A stretch of DNA of 64,000 bases. Source: Cronobacter muytjensii ATCC 51329 (lineage in GTDB: Bacteria > Pseudomonadota > Gammaproteobacteria > Enterobacterales > Enterobacteriaceae). How positions within the stretch are numbered: position 1 is the stretch's first letter; each line of letters starts with the position of its first letter. The notes beneath the pieces are model-generated. The model searched no databases. It saw nothing but the letters and a program-made list of their open reading frames with translations, and was not told the origin of the DNA. This document shows, piece by piece, positions 54,808 through 62,264 of the stretch. The stretch is from assembly GCF_001277195.1 (NCBI RefSeq), contig NZ_CP012268.1, forward strand, positions 2,170,001 to 2,234,000, read 5' to 3'. Position numbers and translations under genes: made by a program.

Positions 54808-55749
54808 ATGTCGGTCATCACCTCTCACGCTGCCGAACCCTCGCGTAGCGGCATGGATCTTATTAAAGCTCTCTCCACCGGCGCGCTGATGCCCGGCGGG
54901 TTATGGGCGAAAAAAAGCTATCGGCTCAAATTCGCGCTGCGCAGCTGTCTTTATCTGCCCGCCACGCTGCGTTTTATGGATTCGCTGGCGACGAACCCGC
55001 GCTTTGAGCAACTGCTGAGCGTGCAGAACACGCTGCCGGGAAAAATTCATCGTCACTATCTGCGTCTCGGATTAAGCGCCGGCGAGCGCGCCAGCGCTAT
55101 CATCAATCACTATCAGTTCGTGAGCGAGCAGGCTTCGCCGCGTCTGGCAGACGCGCTTTGCGCTACGCGCCCGCAGCCGCTGTTCCGGCTGGCGGCGAAA
55201 GACAAACAGGTGGTTATCAGCGTTTCCTCGGCCCACAAAGCCGAGCGCGAAGGCGAAAGCACGCTGTGGCTGCACTGCGATGACGTGCTGCTGGCGAGCC
55301 TGACGTTTAGTATTGTGCGCGACGCCACGGGCTACGGCATCGCCATCGGCGGCCTGCAGGGCCCGCGCCGCAGCGTGCCGCACGACGCCATCCGCGATGC
55401 CACCAAAGCCTGCTACGGCGTCTTCCCGAAACGTCTTTTGATGGAAGTGCTGTGGCTGATGACAGGCCAGTTCGGCATGACCCACTTCGAGGCGGTGAGC
55501 AACGACGGCCACGTCTTCCGCGGGCTGCGTTACCGCTTTAGCAAAGGGCGGCACTTTTTTGCCAGTTACGATGAGTTCTGGGAATCGATTGGCGGCGAGC
55601 GTCGCGGCGCGCGCTGTTTCGCCCTGCCGCTTGTGGCCGCGCGCAAACCGCTGGAAGAGGTCGCCAGTAAAAAACGCTCCGAATACCGCAAGCGTTACGA
55701 GCTGCTGGATTCGCTGGCAGAGCAGTGGCGCGAGCTGAACGCGCAGTAA
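54808..55749 (+). CDS. VirK/YbjX-family (DUF535) protein
   Basis: A 313-residue protein of the DUF535 family, which includes Shigella/Salmonella VirK and E. coli YbjX, linked to resistance to antimicrobial peptides and envelope changes. Family blocks seen are LPGKIHRHYLRLGLSAGERA, the GESTLWLHCDDVLLASLTFS strand, the QGPRR motif with ATKACYGVFPKRLLMEVLW, and FRGLRYRFSKGRHFFASYDEFW. No membrane helix or signal peptide is evident. The start is set by the domain onset; the ribosome site is weak. The gene stands alone with a terminator. Confidence 0.9.
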   Translation: MSVITSHAAEPSRSGMDLIKALSTGALMPGGLWAKKSYRLKFALRSCLYLPATLRFMDSLATNPRFEQLLSVQNTLPGKIHRHYLRLGLSAGERASAIINHYQFVSEQASPRLADALCATRPQPLFRLAAKDKQVVISVSSAHKAEREGESTLWLHCDDVLLASLTFSIVRDATGYGIAIGGLQGPRRSVPHDAIRDATKACYGVFPKRLLMEVLWLMTGQFGMTHFEAVSNDGHVFRGLRYRFSKGRHFFASYDEFWESIGGERRGARCFALPLVAARKPLEEVASKKRSEYRKRYELLDSLAEQWRELNAQ

Positions 55750-55811
55750 TGCTCAGGCGGCCTTCAGGCTGCCTTTGTATGCCGCTCCGTGCGGGCGGCA
55801 ATGCTGCGCGC

Positions 55812-55845
55812 ATTAAAAAACCGCCTGGCGGCGGCTTTTTTATTT
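55812..55845. terminator. bidirectional terminator
   Basis: The stem CCGCC/GGCGG with loop TGGC is flanked by AAAAAA and TTTTTT tracts. It serves the DUF535 gene and the small gene at 55840, whose stop it overlaps. Confidence 0.75.
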
Positions 55846-56013
55846 GGCGTCATCTTCCGAGCGGTACGGCCCTTTTTCGTCGTCATCGCTGTCGTCACGC
55901 TTGCGCGTCACTTCCCCTTCCGGGCCCGGCGTGCCGCCCCCCTGCTCTTCAGCCTGTAAGCGAAAAGCCTGCTCTTTTTGCGATTCACCGAAGTATCCGA
56001 AACCAAAAAACAT
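55840..56013 (-). CDS. 57-residue acidic protein of unknown function
   Basis: Starts MFFGFGYFGESQKEQAFRLQ, continues with a glycine/proline linker (GGGTPGPEGE) and ends in a charged tail (TRKRDDSDDDEKGPYRSEDD). AGGAGG lies five bases before the ATG, as good a ribosome site as any in the window, and a terminator follows. The aromatic N-terminus (FFGFGYF) suggests contact with a membrane or partner protein. No family recognised. It is missed by a 60-codon cut-off. Confidence 0.8.
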   Translation of the reverse strand: MFFGFGYFGESQKEQAFRLQAEEQGGGTPGPEGEVTRKRDDSDDDEKGPYRSEDDAK

Positions 56014-56137
56014 GATGACCTCCTGTATCCATCAGAGTTAACACATTAAGTGTAGCTGACCAGAAAGCCTTCGCAGGCGCGGTATGCTTACCGTCTGTCT
56101 GAAAAATGCAGACCCCGGCGGCGCCGGAGCCTGACCG

Positions 56138-57106
56138 TCAGCCTGCCGCTTTGTCGAGCACGCGCTCGATAGCCGACGAGAGTTCGTTGATTTCAAACTT
56201 CGCCACGTAGCCATCGGCGCCCACTTTACGCACGTGATCTTCGTTAGCGCTGCCTGAGAGCGACGAGTGGATCACAACCGGAATTTTCTTCAGCGTGGCG
56301 TCCATTTTGATATTACGTGTCAGGGTAAAGCCGTCCATCTCCGGCATTTCGAGGTCAGTCAGTACCATCGCGATTTTATCGGTAATCGACTGCCCTTCCG
56401 CCTGCGCCTCTTTCGCCATCAGCTTGATTTTTTCCCAGGCTTCAAGGCCCGTCGTGTGCATGATGGCCGGAATGCCCATGCTCTTGAGACCATGCTCCAG
56501 CATTGAGCGCGCCACTTTGGAATCTTCTGCGACAATGGCGACCGCGCCCGGCTTGAGTTTAAAGCTGCGCTCCTTGACCACCGTGTTTGGCTGGCCGTCG
56601 CGCACCGACGGGATGATGTCATACAGGATCTGTTCGACATCAAGCACCAGCGCCAGTTCGTTGCTCTGGTTGTCGCTGTCGAGACGCGCGATGCTGGTGA
56701 TATTACGGGAACTGACGCCCGATTCCGCCGTATGCACCTGGCTCCAGTCGAGGCGAATAATGTTCTCTACCGACTCCACCGCGAAGGCCTGAGTACTGCG
56801 CGCATATTCTGTCACCAGCAGCAGGTTAAGCCCGGTGGAGGGTTTGCAGCCAGTGACCGCCGGAAGATCGACCACCGGAATGATCTGACCGCGAATATTC
56901 GCCATGCCGAGCAGCGGCGCCTGCATACCTGCCGCTTTGGTAATGGTCGGCATCGGCACAATTTCGCGCAGTTTAAAAACGTTAATACCGTACAGCTCAG
57001 GTTTTTCCTCGTCGCTCGCAGAGCCCAGCCGGAAGAGCAGCAGTTCGAATTTATTCGATAAAGCGAGATTCGCCCTCTCATCAATATCTTTCTGGAAGTT
57101 ATCCAT
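56138..57106 (-). CDS. cheV: chemotaxis coupling protein CheV
   Basis: 322 residues: an N-terminal CheW domain (about 15-165; NVFKLREIVPMPTI, GMANIRGQIIPVVDLPA) that couples chemoreceptors to CheA, fused to a receiver domain (about 185-315) with acidic pocket AEDSKVARSML, the phospho-acceptor Asp in VLTDLEMPEMDGFTL and the conserved Lys in YVAKFEI. The start MDNFQKDIDER with GAGG five bases upstream is preferred to one 11 codons earlier. It stands alone, far from any visible che/fla operon. E. coli K-12 lacks CheV; Salmonella and other genera have it. Confidence 0.95.
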   Translation of the reverse strand: MDNFQKDIDERANLALSNKFELLLFRLGSASDEEKPELYGINVFKLREIVPMPTITKAAGMQAPLLGMANIRGQIIPVVDLPAVTGCKPSTGLNLLLVTEYARSTQAFAVESVENIIRLDWSQVHTAESGVSSRNITSIARLDSDNQSNELALVLDVEQILYDIIPSVRDGQPNTVVKERSFKLKPGAVAIVAEDSKVARSMLEHGLKSMGIPAIMHTTGLEAWEKIKLMAKEAQAEGQSITDKIAMVLTDLEMPEMDGFTLTRNIKMDATLKKIPVVIHSSLSGSANEDHVRKVGADGYVAKFEINELSSAIERVLDKAAG

Positions 57107-57283
57107 ATTTGCCTCAAAGGTACGTGGGTGGTGGCTCATGCTGCGAAAGGGACAACACGCTGGTGCCTGGTTTCAGGCAAGCCTGGCGCCTGAATTTGCT
57201 TTAAATCGTTATCGGCAGCTTTTGGAAAAAATAGAGGGCACAGAAAGCGACAAAATGTCGGCGGGATGTAAAAAAGGAGAGCG

Positions 57284-57318
57284 GGCGCAAAAAATAACAA
57301 AGCCGCCCGCAGGCGGCG
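57284..57318 (-). terminator. terminator of the small acidic-protein gene
   Basis: The stem GCCGCC/GGCGGC with loop is followed on the minus strand by TTTGTTATTTTTTG. Confidence 0.75.
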
Positions 57319-57344
57319 CTGGAAAAGCGTCGGAAAAACCTGTG

Positions 57345-57515
57345 TCAGGGCGCCTTGCGCCATGCGTCGCGCAGCGATTCCCGCCCGTGCTGCTCCTCTT
57401 TTTCAGGCAGATCGTCCTCTTCCCACGGGTTGATGGTATCCGGCGCGTCTTCCGGCAATCCGTGATGTTCATTATCATCCGCAAGCGGTCTGTCGGGATG
57501 GCGATGGTCAGACAT
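57345..57515 (-). CDS. 56-residue acidic hydrophilic protein
   Basis: Reads MSDHRHPDRPLADDNEHHGL then PEDAPDTINPWEEDDLPEKE and a short basic end. It is rich in Asp, Glu, His and Pro and probably unstructured. GAGG lies eight bases upstream and a terminator follows, which supports a real gene. No family recognised. Upstream in-frame starts exist but lack ribosome sites. Confidence 0.6.
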   Translation of the reverse strand: MSDHRHPDRPLADDNEHHGLPEDAPDTINPWEEDDLPEKEEQHGRESLRDAWRKAP

Positions 57516-57664
57516 TTTTCTATCCTCATAATCCACGGGAGACAGAAAAAGTGTAGCCTGGCCTGCGCATGCCGGACGCTTTTCTGCCTCTCCCCCCTCG
57601 CCAACGCTCTGCCGAGCGGCTAAAGTGAAACTTAGCGCCGACGCACTCACCAGAAGAGGTACAA

Positions 57665-57901
57665 ATGACGGGCTCGATTGACGAGATTATTGAAAAACTT
57701 CAGACGCGCATCCTGGCGTACGAGATTCTGTTCCAGTCATTGCTGGAAGAAGTGCCCGCCGTGCTGAAGGAACGGGTGGTTGATAACGCGCGTCACCACT
57801 TCGCAAGCCTTGAAGCAGGCGTCAACAGCGATCCGGAGCGGGCGCAAAAAATCACCGCCGCGCGCGCGGTGGTGGAGCAGCTATTAGCCCGCAAACACTG
57901 A
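57665..57901 (+). CDS. small helical protein of unknown function
   Basis: 78 residues, predicted almost entirely alpha-helical (SIDEIIEKLQTRILAYEILF, LLEEVPAVLKERVVDNARHH, RAQKITAARAVVEQLLARK). AGAAGAGGTAC precedes the ATG. The pattern suggests a two- or three-helix bundle that could mediate protein contacts. The gene is monocistronic with a clear terminator. I recognise it as a conserved enterobacterial type but cannot name it. Confidence 0.75.
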   Translation: MTGSIDEIIEKLQTRILAYEILFQSLLEEVPAVLKERVVDNARHHFASLEAGVNSDPERAQKITAARAVVEQLLARKH

Positions 57902-57917
57902 TTGCCTCTCCTGCTTT

Positions 57918-57950
57918 AGCGCGACGCCCCGGCGTCGCGTTTTTCTTTCC
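57918..57950 (+). terminator. terminator of the helical-protein gene
   Basis: The stem GCGACGCC/GGCGTCGC with loop CC is followed by GTTTTTCTTT. Confidence 0.88.
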
Positions 57951-58082
57951 CGCTCTTCTGGCAGGCTCTGCGTCCATGACGACGCACGTCCAGGGCTTTA
58001 TCATAGCGTCACATGAATATTGCCGCCCCTGGCACTGCTTGCACCGTCAGAGTAACCGGTGACTTTAGCGCCTGAAAAGCCA

Positions 58083-58113
58083 AAAGAAAAAGCCCGCAAG
58101 CGGGCTTTTTTTA
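58083..58113. terminator. terminator of the cold-shock gene pair
   Basis: The stem AAAGCCCGC/GCGGGCTTT with loop AA is flanked by A-rich and T-rich tracts on both sides. Confidence 0.82.
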
Positions 58114-58125
58114 CAGAATGCGATA

Positions 58126-58320
58126 TTAGCGATGCGTATTCGTTTCCGAATGTCTCATCGCATAACTGTCATAACGTTCGGCATTCCCTACCAGCATCAC
58201 GTTTTTACAAAATATACATTTTGCGCCGTGTGGGTTTTTATCGGTCACGTCGAAACGGGAAATACGGTACTGCGAGCCATGACACGCAGGACATCTGAAA
58301 TGCAACCCTGCAGCAATCAT
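58126..58320 (-). CDS. YmcF-type cold-shock-linked zinc-finger-like protein
   Basis: A 64-residue protein with two CxxC pairs, CPACHGSQY and CIFCKNVM, and the conserved middle RFDVTDKNPHGAKC. It resembles the small proteins encoded after cspG, cspB and cspI in E. coli (YmcF family). The ATG lies seven bases past the csp stop, so the two are cotranscribed and probably coupled. A start eight codons earlier would overlap the csp gene. The function is unknown; the CxxC pairs suggest zinc binding. Confidence 0.82.
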   Translation of the reverse strand: MIAAGLHFRCPACHGSQYRISRFDVTDKNPHGAKCIFCKNVMLVGNAERYDSYAMRHSETNTHR

Positions 58321-58327
58321 GTCGTCT

Positions 58328-58540
58328 TTAAAGCGCCACCACATTCACGGCTGACGGGCCTTTAGCGCCGTTTTCAACCGAGAATTCAACCTGCTGACCT
58401 TCGGTCAGCGTGCGAAAATTGTCGCTCTGGATAGCGGAAAAGTGAACGAACACGTCTTTGCTGCCGTCTGCCGGTGCGATAAAACCAAAGCCTTTATCCG
58501 CGTTAAACCATTTCACTGAACCACTGATTCTGTTAGCCAT
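58328..58540 (-). CDS. CspA-family cold-shock protein (CspG/CspI/CspB-like)
   Basis: A 70-residue single cold-shock domain that binds RNA and melts secondary structure in the cold. RNP1 KGFGFIAP and RNP2 DVFVHFSA are complete, with the nearby WFNADKG. The downstream YmcF-type gene points to the cold-inducible CspB/G/I group rather than to constitutive CspC/E. AAAGGTAATA before the ATG is the same type of ribosome site as in cspA. Confidence 0.95.
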   Translation of the reverse strand: MANRISGSVKWFNADKGFGFIAPADGSKDVFVHFSAIQSDNFRTLTEGQQVEFSVENGAKGPSAVNVVAL

Positions 58541-58720
58541 ACTATTACCTTTATACTTGAGCCTTGCGGCGAAAATGGTTTGAAGAACAGAAATATTCAG
58601 TGCTTAAGAGGAAACTCAAGAAAAGAGATATCAAAGGATAACGTCTGGAAATGAGCACAACTGAAGCGGAGGACTTATCGCGACCACTGCACACGGATTC
58701 TGCATATCAAACCGAGGAGT
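58541..58720 (-). promoter_or_regulatory. long csp 5' leader
   Basis: The transcript side carries the small hairpin GCCGCAAGGC (58561-58570) just before the ribosome site. It matches the GCCGAAAGGC element that helps cspA translation in the cold. A cold box was searched for and not found with confidence. Confidence 0.55.
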
Positions 58721-59045
58721 CCATTAACGCATGCCCGGATTTTTTAAGCAAGCAATACTCGGTCTTTTACAAAACTATATATTTAAAAAGCGACAACTAT
58801 TTTTGCTAGTTCATTATTGAGCGAATTGCCAGCGCGGCGCATAAATAAATCATCCGTACACATTTAAACACAGCGGCCCAGAGATATTTTTGACAAGAGA
58901 ATATATTTTCTTATGGCTCCGCTATTTTACCTGGCTTTTTCCAACATGCGGTCAGGCGTTGTAAAATTGTCCAAACGCGGCGTGATGCGTGCGTCGCGCA
59001 TAAAATATTGTTAAGGTTTATCTCAGGACAACACGGAACGAGGTA
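58721..59045. other. AT-rich divergent region between csp and queH
   Basis: No coding frame. The AT-rich stretch contains the csp and queH promoters; individual elements could not be assigned. Confidence 0.35.
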
Positions 59046-59048
59046 ATG

Positions 59049-59705
59049 ATGAACGCGTTTGTCAGACCCACACTGACGCTACCCAATCAGGAACAAAAAC
59101 TGCTGCTGCACTCCTGCTGCGCGCCTTGCTCGGGCGAAGTCATGGAGGCGCTCCACGCTTCAGGTATCGATTACACTATCTTTTTCTACAACCCCAATAT
59201 TCATCCCCAAAAGGAATATCTGCTGCGCAAAGAGGAAAATATGCGCTTTGCCGATCAACACGGTATTCCTTTTGTGGACGCGGATTACGATACCGATAAC
59301 TGGTTCGAGCGCGCCAGGGGCATGGAATGGGAGCCAGAGCGCGGTGTTCGCTGCACCATGTGCTTCGATATGCGCTTTGAGCGCACCGCGCTTTATGCGC
59401 ATGAGAATGCCTTTAAAGTGATCAGCAGTTCGCTCGGCATTTCCCGCTGGAAAAACATGCAGCAAATTAACGACTGCGGGCATCGCGCCGCGGCCCCTTA
59501 TGAGGGCATGGTGTACTGGGATTATAACTGGCGCAAACAGGGCGGCTCCGCGCGCATGATTGAAATCAGCAAACGCGAGCGTTTTTATCAGCAAGAATAT
59601 TGCGGTTGCGTCTATTCACTACGCGACTCCAACCTGCACCGTAAATCTCAGGGACGCCCGCTTATCAAAATCGGTACGCTCTATTATGGCGATGATGAAG
59701 CCTGA
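59049..59705 (+). CDS. queH: epoxyqueuosine reductase QueH
   Basis: Performs the last step of queuosine synthesis in tRNA, reducing epoxyqueuosine. QueH (DUF208) is the non-cobalamin alternative to QueG. About 218 residues with the family cysteine pattern: CCAPC near residue 24, CTMC near 103 and CGC near 186, which hold an iron-sulfur cluster and a second iron in known QueH. Also seen are the [16 protein letters not shown] and [17 protein letters not shown] blocks. GAGG five bases upstream favours the second of two ATGs. E. coli uses QueG, so this marks a difference from K-12. Confidence 0.92.
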   Translation: MNAFVRPTLTLPNQEQKLLLHSCCAPCSGEVMEALHASGIDYTIFFYNPNIHPQKEYLLRKEENMRFADQHGIPFVDADYDTDNWFERARGMEWEPERGVRCTMCFDMRFERTALYAHENAFKVISSSLGISRWKNMQQINDCGHRAAAPYEGMVYWDYNWRKQGGSARMIEISKRERFYQQEYCGCVYSLRDSNLHRKSQGRPLIKIGTLYYGDDEA

Positions 59706-59740
59706 CAGGCATTATTGCATTAAGAGCTTACTTACCGCAA

Positions 59741-59774
59741 AACACAGCCCGGCTTCATACCGGGCTGTATCTTT
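59741..59774 (+). terminator. queH terminator
   Basis: The stem ACAGCCCGG/CCGGGCTGT with a six- to seven-base loop is followed by ATCTTTAAT. Confidence 0.75.
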
Positions 59775-60246
59775 AATCATTGCTACAACTGCCTGAATCG
59801 CTGTCGGAGCCGCTATCTGAACTGCAACTGTCGGAATAGCTGTGGTGATGCGATGCGCTTAAATGCGCAGGCGTGGAATTACCAGGCGCAGGGTTATTTA
59901 CGGGGTGATGCGTAGTGTCGGTGTAATAGCTCGTATCACCGTTCTGTCCGTGTGGCGCGCGGGTAAAAAGCCAGATGAACGACTTAAGCACGTGCAGCAC
60001 CACCGGAATGCCGACCAGCGCCTGAATGCTGCGTGTGACTGAAAACGATGTCAGCATCACCTCATCCGCCGTTACATACTCTGTTAGCGGTGTCAGGGCT
60101 ATTATCTGCACCAGGGCAAACCATGCTCCTGACAGCAGGCAATACACCAGTGCGCTGTAAAGAATAAACGTCACCAGTTGCTTAATCGTCAGCCGGTAGC
60201 CCCAGCGAAACGTATTTTTAAGCCAGATCAGATAGCCGTGGCTCAT
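59773..60246 (-). CDS. membrane protein with a Ser/Asp/Cys-rich tail
   Basis: 157 residues. Two hydrophobic segments (about 24-48, FILYSALVYCLLSGAWFALV; and about 75-95, LVGIPVVLHVLKSFIWLF) are followed by a hydrophilic tail. The tail passes from HHPVNNPAPGNSTPAHLS to a low-complexity end (HHHSYSDSCSSDSGSDSDSG) rich in His, Ser, Asp and Cys, a composition that could bind metal ions. A weak AAGGGATG-type site precedes the ATG. No family recognised. It lies divergent from the zinc-ribbon gene at 60490. Confidence 0.7.
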   Translation of the reverse strand: MSHGYLIWLKNTFRWGYRLTIKQLVTFILYSALVYCLLSGAWFALVQIIALTPLTEYVTADEVMLTSFSVTRSIQALVGIPVVLHVLKSFIWLFTRAPHGQNGDTSYYTDTTHHPVNNPAPGNSTPAHLSASHHHSYSDSCSSDSGSDSDSGSCSND

Positions 60247-60489
60247 CCCTTTATTCCTTTTCTTATTCGCGTTCTATCCCAGATTACCGCATCAACAAAG
60301 ACGAATTAAGCTACCAGAATGGTCATCACGCTTATGCCTGCCGTTAACAGAACCCTCGCCCCGTAAGCGCAACGTCGTAATGTAAGCGCTGCATAAAAAA
60401 CGCGCATGTGCCAAATAAAATGCGAAATTACGGGCTATTGAGCCTGGAAGTGTGTAAGGTGCCCCCTCCTGACATCAAAGAAGATACTT

Positions 60490-60663
60490 ATGGCTATTCA
60501 TAAAAGAAAATCCCAAGACAGTTACTTAAGCCGCGTGACCTGCCCTAAATGCAGTGAAAAATCTGAACACAGCTCCGCCCGCGTCAATAAGAAAAAAACG
60601 CTCATCTGCCCCGCCTGTAATCATTTATTTATCTCTGCACAAACCCCAGCCAGTCAAAATTAA
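60490..60663 (+). CDS. 57-residue zinc-ribbon-like protein
   Basis: Reads MAIHKRKSQDSYLSRVTCPK then CSEKSEHSSARVNKKKTLIC and PACNHLFISA. Two CxxC pairs (CPKC and CPAC) 19 residues apart form a likely zinc ribbon, in a basic protein that could bind nucleic acid. The ribosome site is weak (AAGAAGAT), but a strong terminator follows about 30 bases after the stop. It recalls the YmcF-like cold-shock peptide at 58126 in layout though not in sequence. Confidence 0.65.
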   Translation: MAIHKRKSQDSYLSRVTCPKCSEKSEHSSARVNKKKTLICPACNHLFISAQTPASQN

Positions 60664-60688
60664 TGTTGTATCTGCGTTCCCGCAGCCG

Positions 60689-60723
60689 GTTAAAAGCACC
60701 GGCCAGTGCTGGTGCTTTTAATT
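60689..60723 (+). terminator. terminator of the zinc-ribbon gene
   Basis: Perfect ten-base arms TAAAAGCACC/GGTGCTTTTA around a ten-base loop, followed by ATTCG. Confidence 0.75.
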
Positions 60724-60923
60724 CGTTTCAAAATCCCCGTATCACTGAATTAATTAAAGGTTGTCTCTTTTTCATGGCTGTCCCTCCCCTTGCGCGGTTT
60801 CATCGTGCCCCTGCGCTTATCCTCTTATAATTTCATTTAAGCCCTACACGTGCAGAAAAGCCTCAGGGTTATCATAAGCGCCTGTCAGTCGATGCTGCCC
60901 GATTAAGCGTCCACAAAAATCTG

Positions 60924-60986
60924 TTACCTTTTGCCGTAGTGCCCGGTATGATTCTGCTCAGTTGAGACGGTTCTCAAGCCAACCGT
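60924..60986 (+). promoter_or_regulatory. promoter with nested palindromes upstream of the AriR-like gene
   Basis: -35 TTACCT, 17-base spacer, -10 TATGAT (60947-60952). Immediately after comes TTGAGA-CGGT-TCTCAA (60962-60977), overlapped by a second dyad ACGGTT/AACCGT (60967-60986). The first palindrome would cover the transcription start, a typical repressor position. Which protein binds is unknown. In E. coli the related ycgZ-ymgABC genes are repressed by BluR. Confidence 0.5.
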
Positions 60987-61027
60987 ACAGGCAATAGCAG
61001 CGGATCCAATTAGCAGGAGAGTTCTGA

Positions 61028-61252
61028 ATGGGCATCGTAAACCCCGAAAACATGGACGCTATTTACAGAGTGATAGGAAAGGCGGTGTCACGTTTGATAG
61101 TGTCAGGAATACCTGTAAAGACAGATAATATACTGGCACAGCTCAGGGATTCTGAAGAACAGACTGTGGATGGAACAAGACAGATATACGTTGAAGCCAT
61201 TCGCCTGGTGACGAACGGCGCGGATGGCGCTGTGCAACAAAGGCAGTCCTGA
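61028..61252 (+). CDS. AriR/YmgB-family small regulator
   Basis: 74 residues resembling the YmgB/AriR/BssT family of biofilm and acid-resistance connectors. The core IGKAVSRLIVSGIPVKTDNI then LAQL aligns with AriR [20 protein letters not shown] then ILSL, and the C-terminal YVEAIRLV with the family's closing helix. In E. coli these proteins act with the blue-light/temperature regulators BluF and BluR on the Rcs pathway. AGGAGA precedes the ATG. The family match is by eye. Confidence 0.72.
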   Translation: MGIVNPENMDAIYRVIGKAVSRLIVSGIPVKTDNILAQLRDSEEQTVDGTRQIYVEAIRLVTNGADGAVQQRQS

Positions 61253-61453
61253 CGACAAACTCGCTAACGCGTCTGGTGGGTTATTCAGAGGCGATGGGCG
61301 GTCTGCTCTTCACGGGTTCCGCCCGTTGAGGTACCGTCATTCGGATGGCTGGCCGCGTATTGCTGCCAAAGGTATGCCACGCACGAACTGCCCCCTGTGC
61401 ATGCCCTTTTACTCATTAACATGATGGGGAAAAGGGCCGAAAGAGAGTAAAAC

Positions 61454-61903
61454 ATGAAGGATGTTTTGGGGTTTTCAACCGTCTTATTATTACCGGTTAT
61501 ATTCATCTTTTTAGGAAGATGGTTTTTAAACTGGATGCGCCAGGCGAAAAAAATCGTTCCCGCTGACAACGGCATGATAAAAATATCGTGCAACCCTTCC
61601 ATTTTCGCGCGTTTTGCCAAGAAGGAAGCGTATTTCTATGACAGCGCATATTTATATCAGGTGAAAAATGACATTACGGTTAAAGTGCATTTTTCAGACA
61701 TACTGCAAATCAAACCAGGCTTTACCACTCTTAATAACCGACGCAAATGGTCCGTGATTTATCTCAACCATGGGCAAAAAAAAGAGTTTCAGTTTTATCA
61801 TAACATTACGTTTTTCAACCATAACTTCGCGGTTTTTTTACTGGCGGTAAAAGAAGCCAACCCTGCGGCTGACGTCAAAGCGTTATCGGCGTTTAATTGG
61901 TAA
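61454..61903 (+). CDS. membrane-anchored protein of unknown function, possible immunity protein
   Basis: 149 residues: one N-terminal hydrophobic helix (VLGFSTVLLLPVIFIFLGRW), then a cytoplasmic or periplasmic domain rich in aromatic beta-strand segments (EAYFYDSAYLYQVKNDITVK, RRKWSVIYLNHGQKKEFQF). Low GC and many Lys, Asn and Phe set it apart from its neighbours and suggest horizontal transfer. GAAAGAGAG precedes the ATG. The layout of one helix plus a small domain, next to an effector-like fragment at 61952, is typical of effector-immunity loci. That role is inference only. Confidence 0.6.
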   Translation: MKDVLGFSTVLLLPVIFIFLGRWFLNWMRQAKKIVPADNGMIKISCNPSIFARFAKKEAYFYDSAYLYQVKNDITVKVHFSDILQIKPGFTTLNNRRKWSVIYLNHGQKKEFQFYHNITFFNHNFAVFLLAVKEANPAADVKALSAFNW

Positions 61904-61951
61904 ATTAATCAGAGAGATATAGCGTAAATCTTTATTTCTCATGGGATCCAT

Positions 61952-62200
61952 TTGCCCGTTTTTATGCTGATGGCGCTTGCCATTTTCATATCCCGAATAA
62001 ATAACGGGGGCACGGCGGCTCCCGTTCCTGGCAAATCCAACCCGCAAGTTAACATGCAAATGATGCAACTCTCGCGTTTAGGTAAAGCCCTCATCGTGCT
62101 TTCAATTGCTATTTCTGTTTACGATATTTATAACGCAGACGATAAAATTTCGGCGCCAGGAAGACAACTTGCCATAAACAGTGCGGGCAGGACGAGGTGA
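61952..62200 (+). pseudogene. fragment resembling the transmembrane part of a secreted effector
   Basis: A frame of 82 codons without a good start (TTG, no ribosome site). The segment RLGKALIVLSIAISVYDIYN then ADDKISAPGRQLAINSAG resembles, by eye, glycine-zipper-type membrane segments near the C-terminus of some type VI/Rhs-type effectors. There such a stretch would continue into Gly/Ala repeats. Here it ends after GRTR and the NmrA gene follows on the other strand. No PAAR or Rhs core is present. Best read as a truncated remnant. Confidence 0.35.
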
Positions 62201-62264
62201 CAAACCAGGTTCGCCGCAAAACGATTCATCACATCCATGACTCACTGCGGCAACCTGAAACAGT

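Noticed and set aside
61253..61453. Possible PAAR-like remnant between the AriR-like gene and the 61454 gene
   Set aside because: Frames contain stops and the Gly/Cys/His pattern does not match PAAR repeats. It was considered only because of the effector-like fragment downstream.
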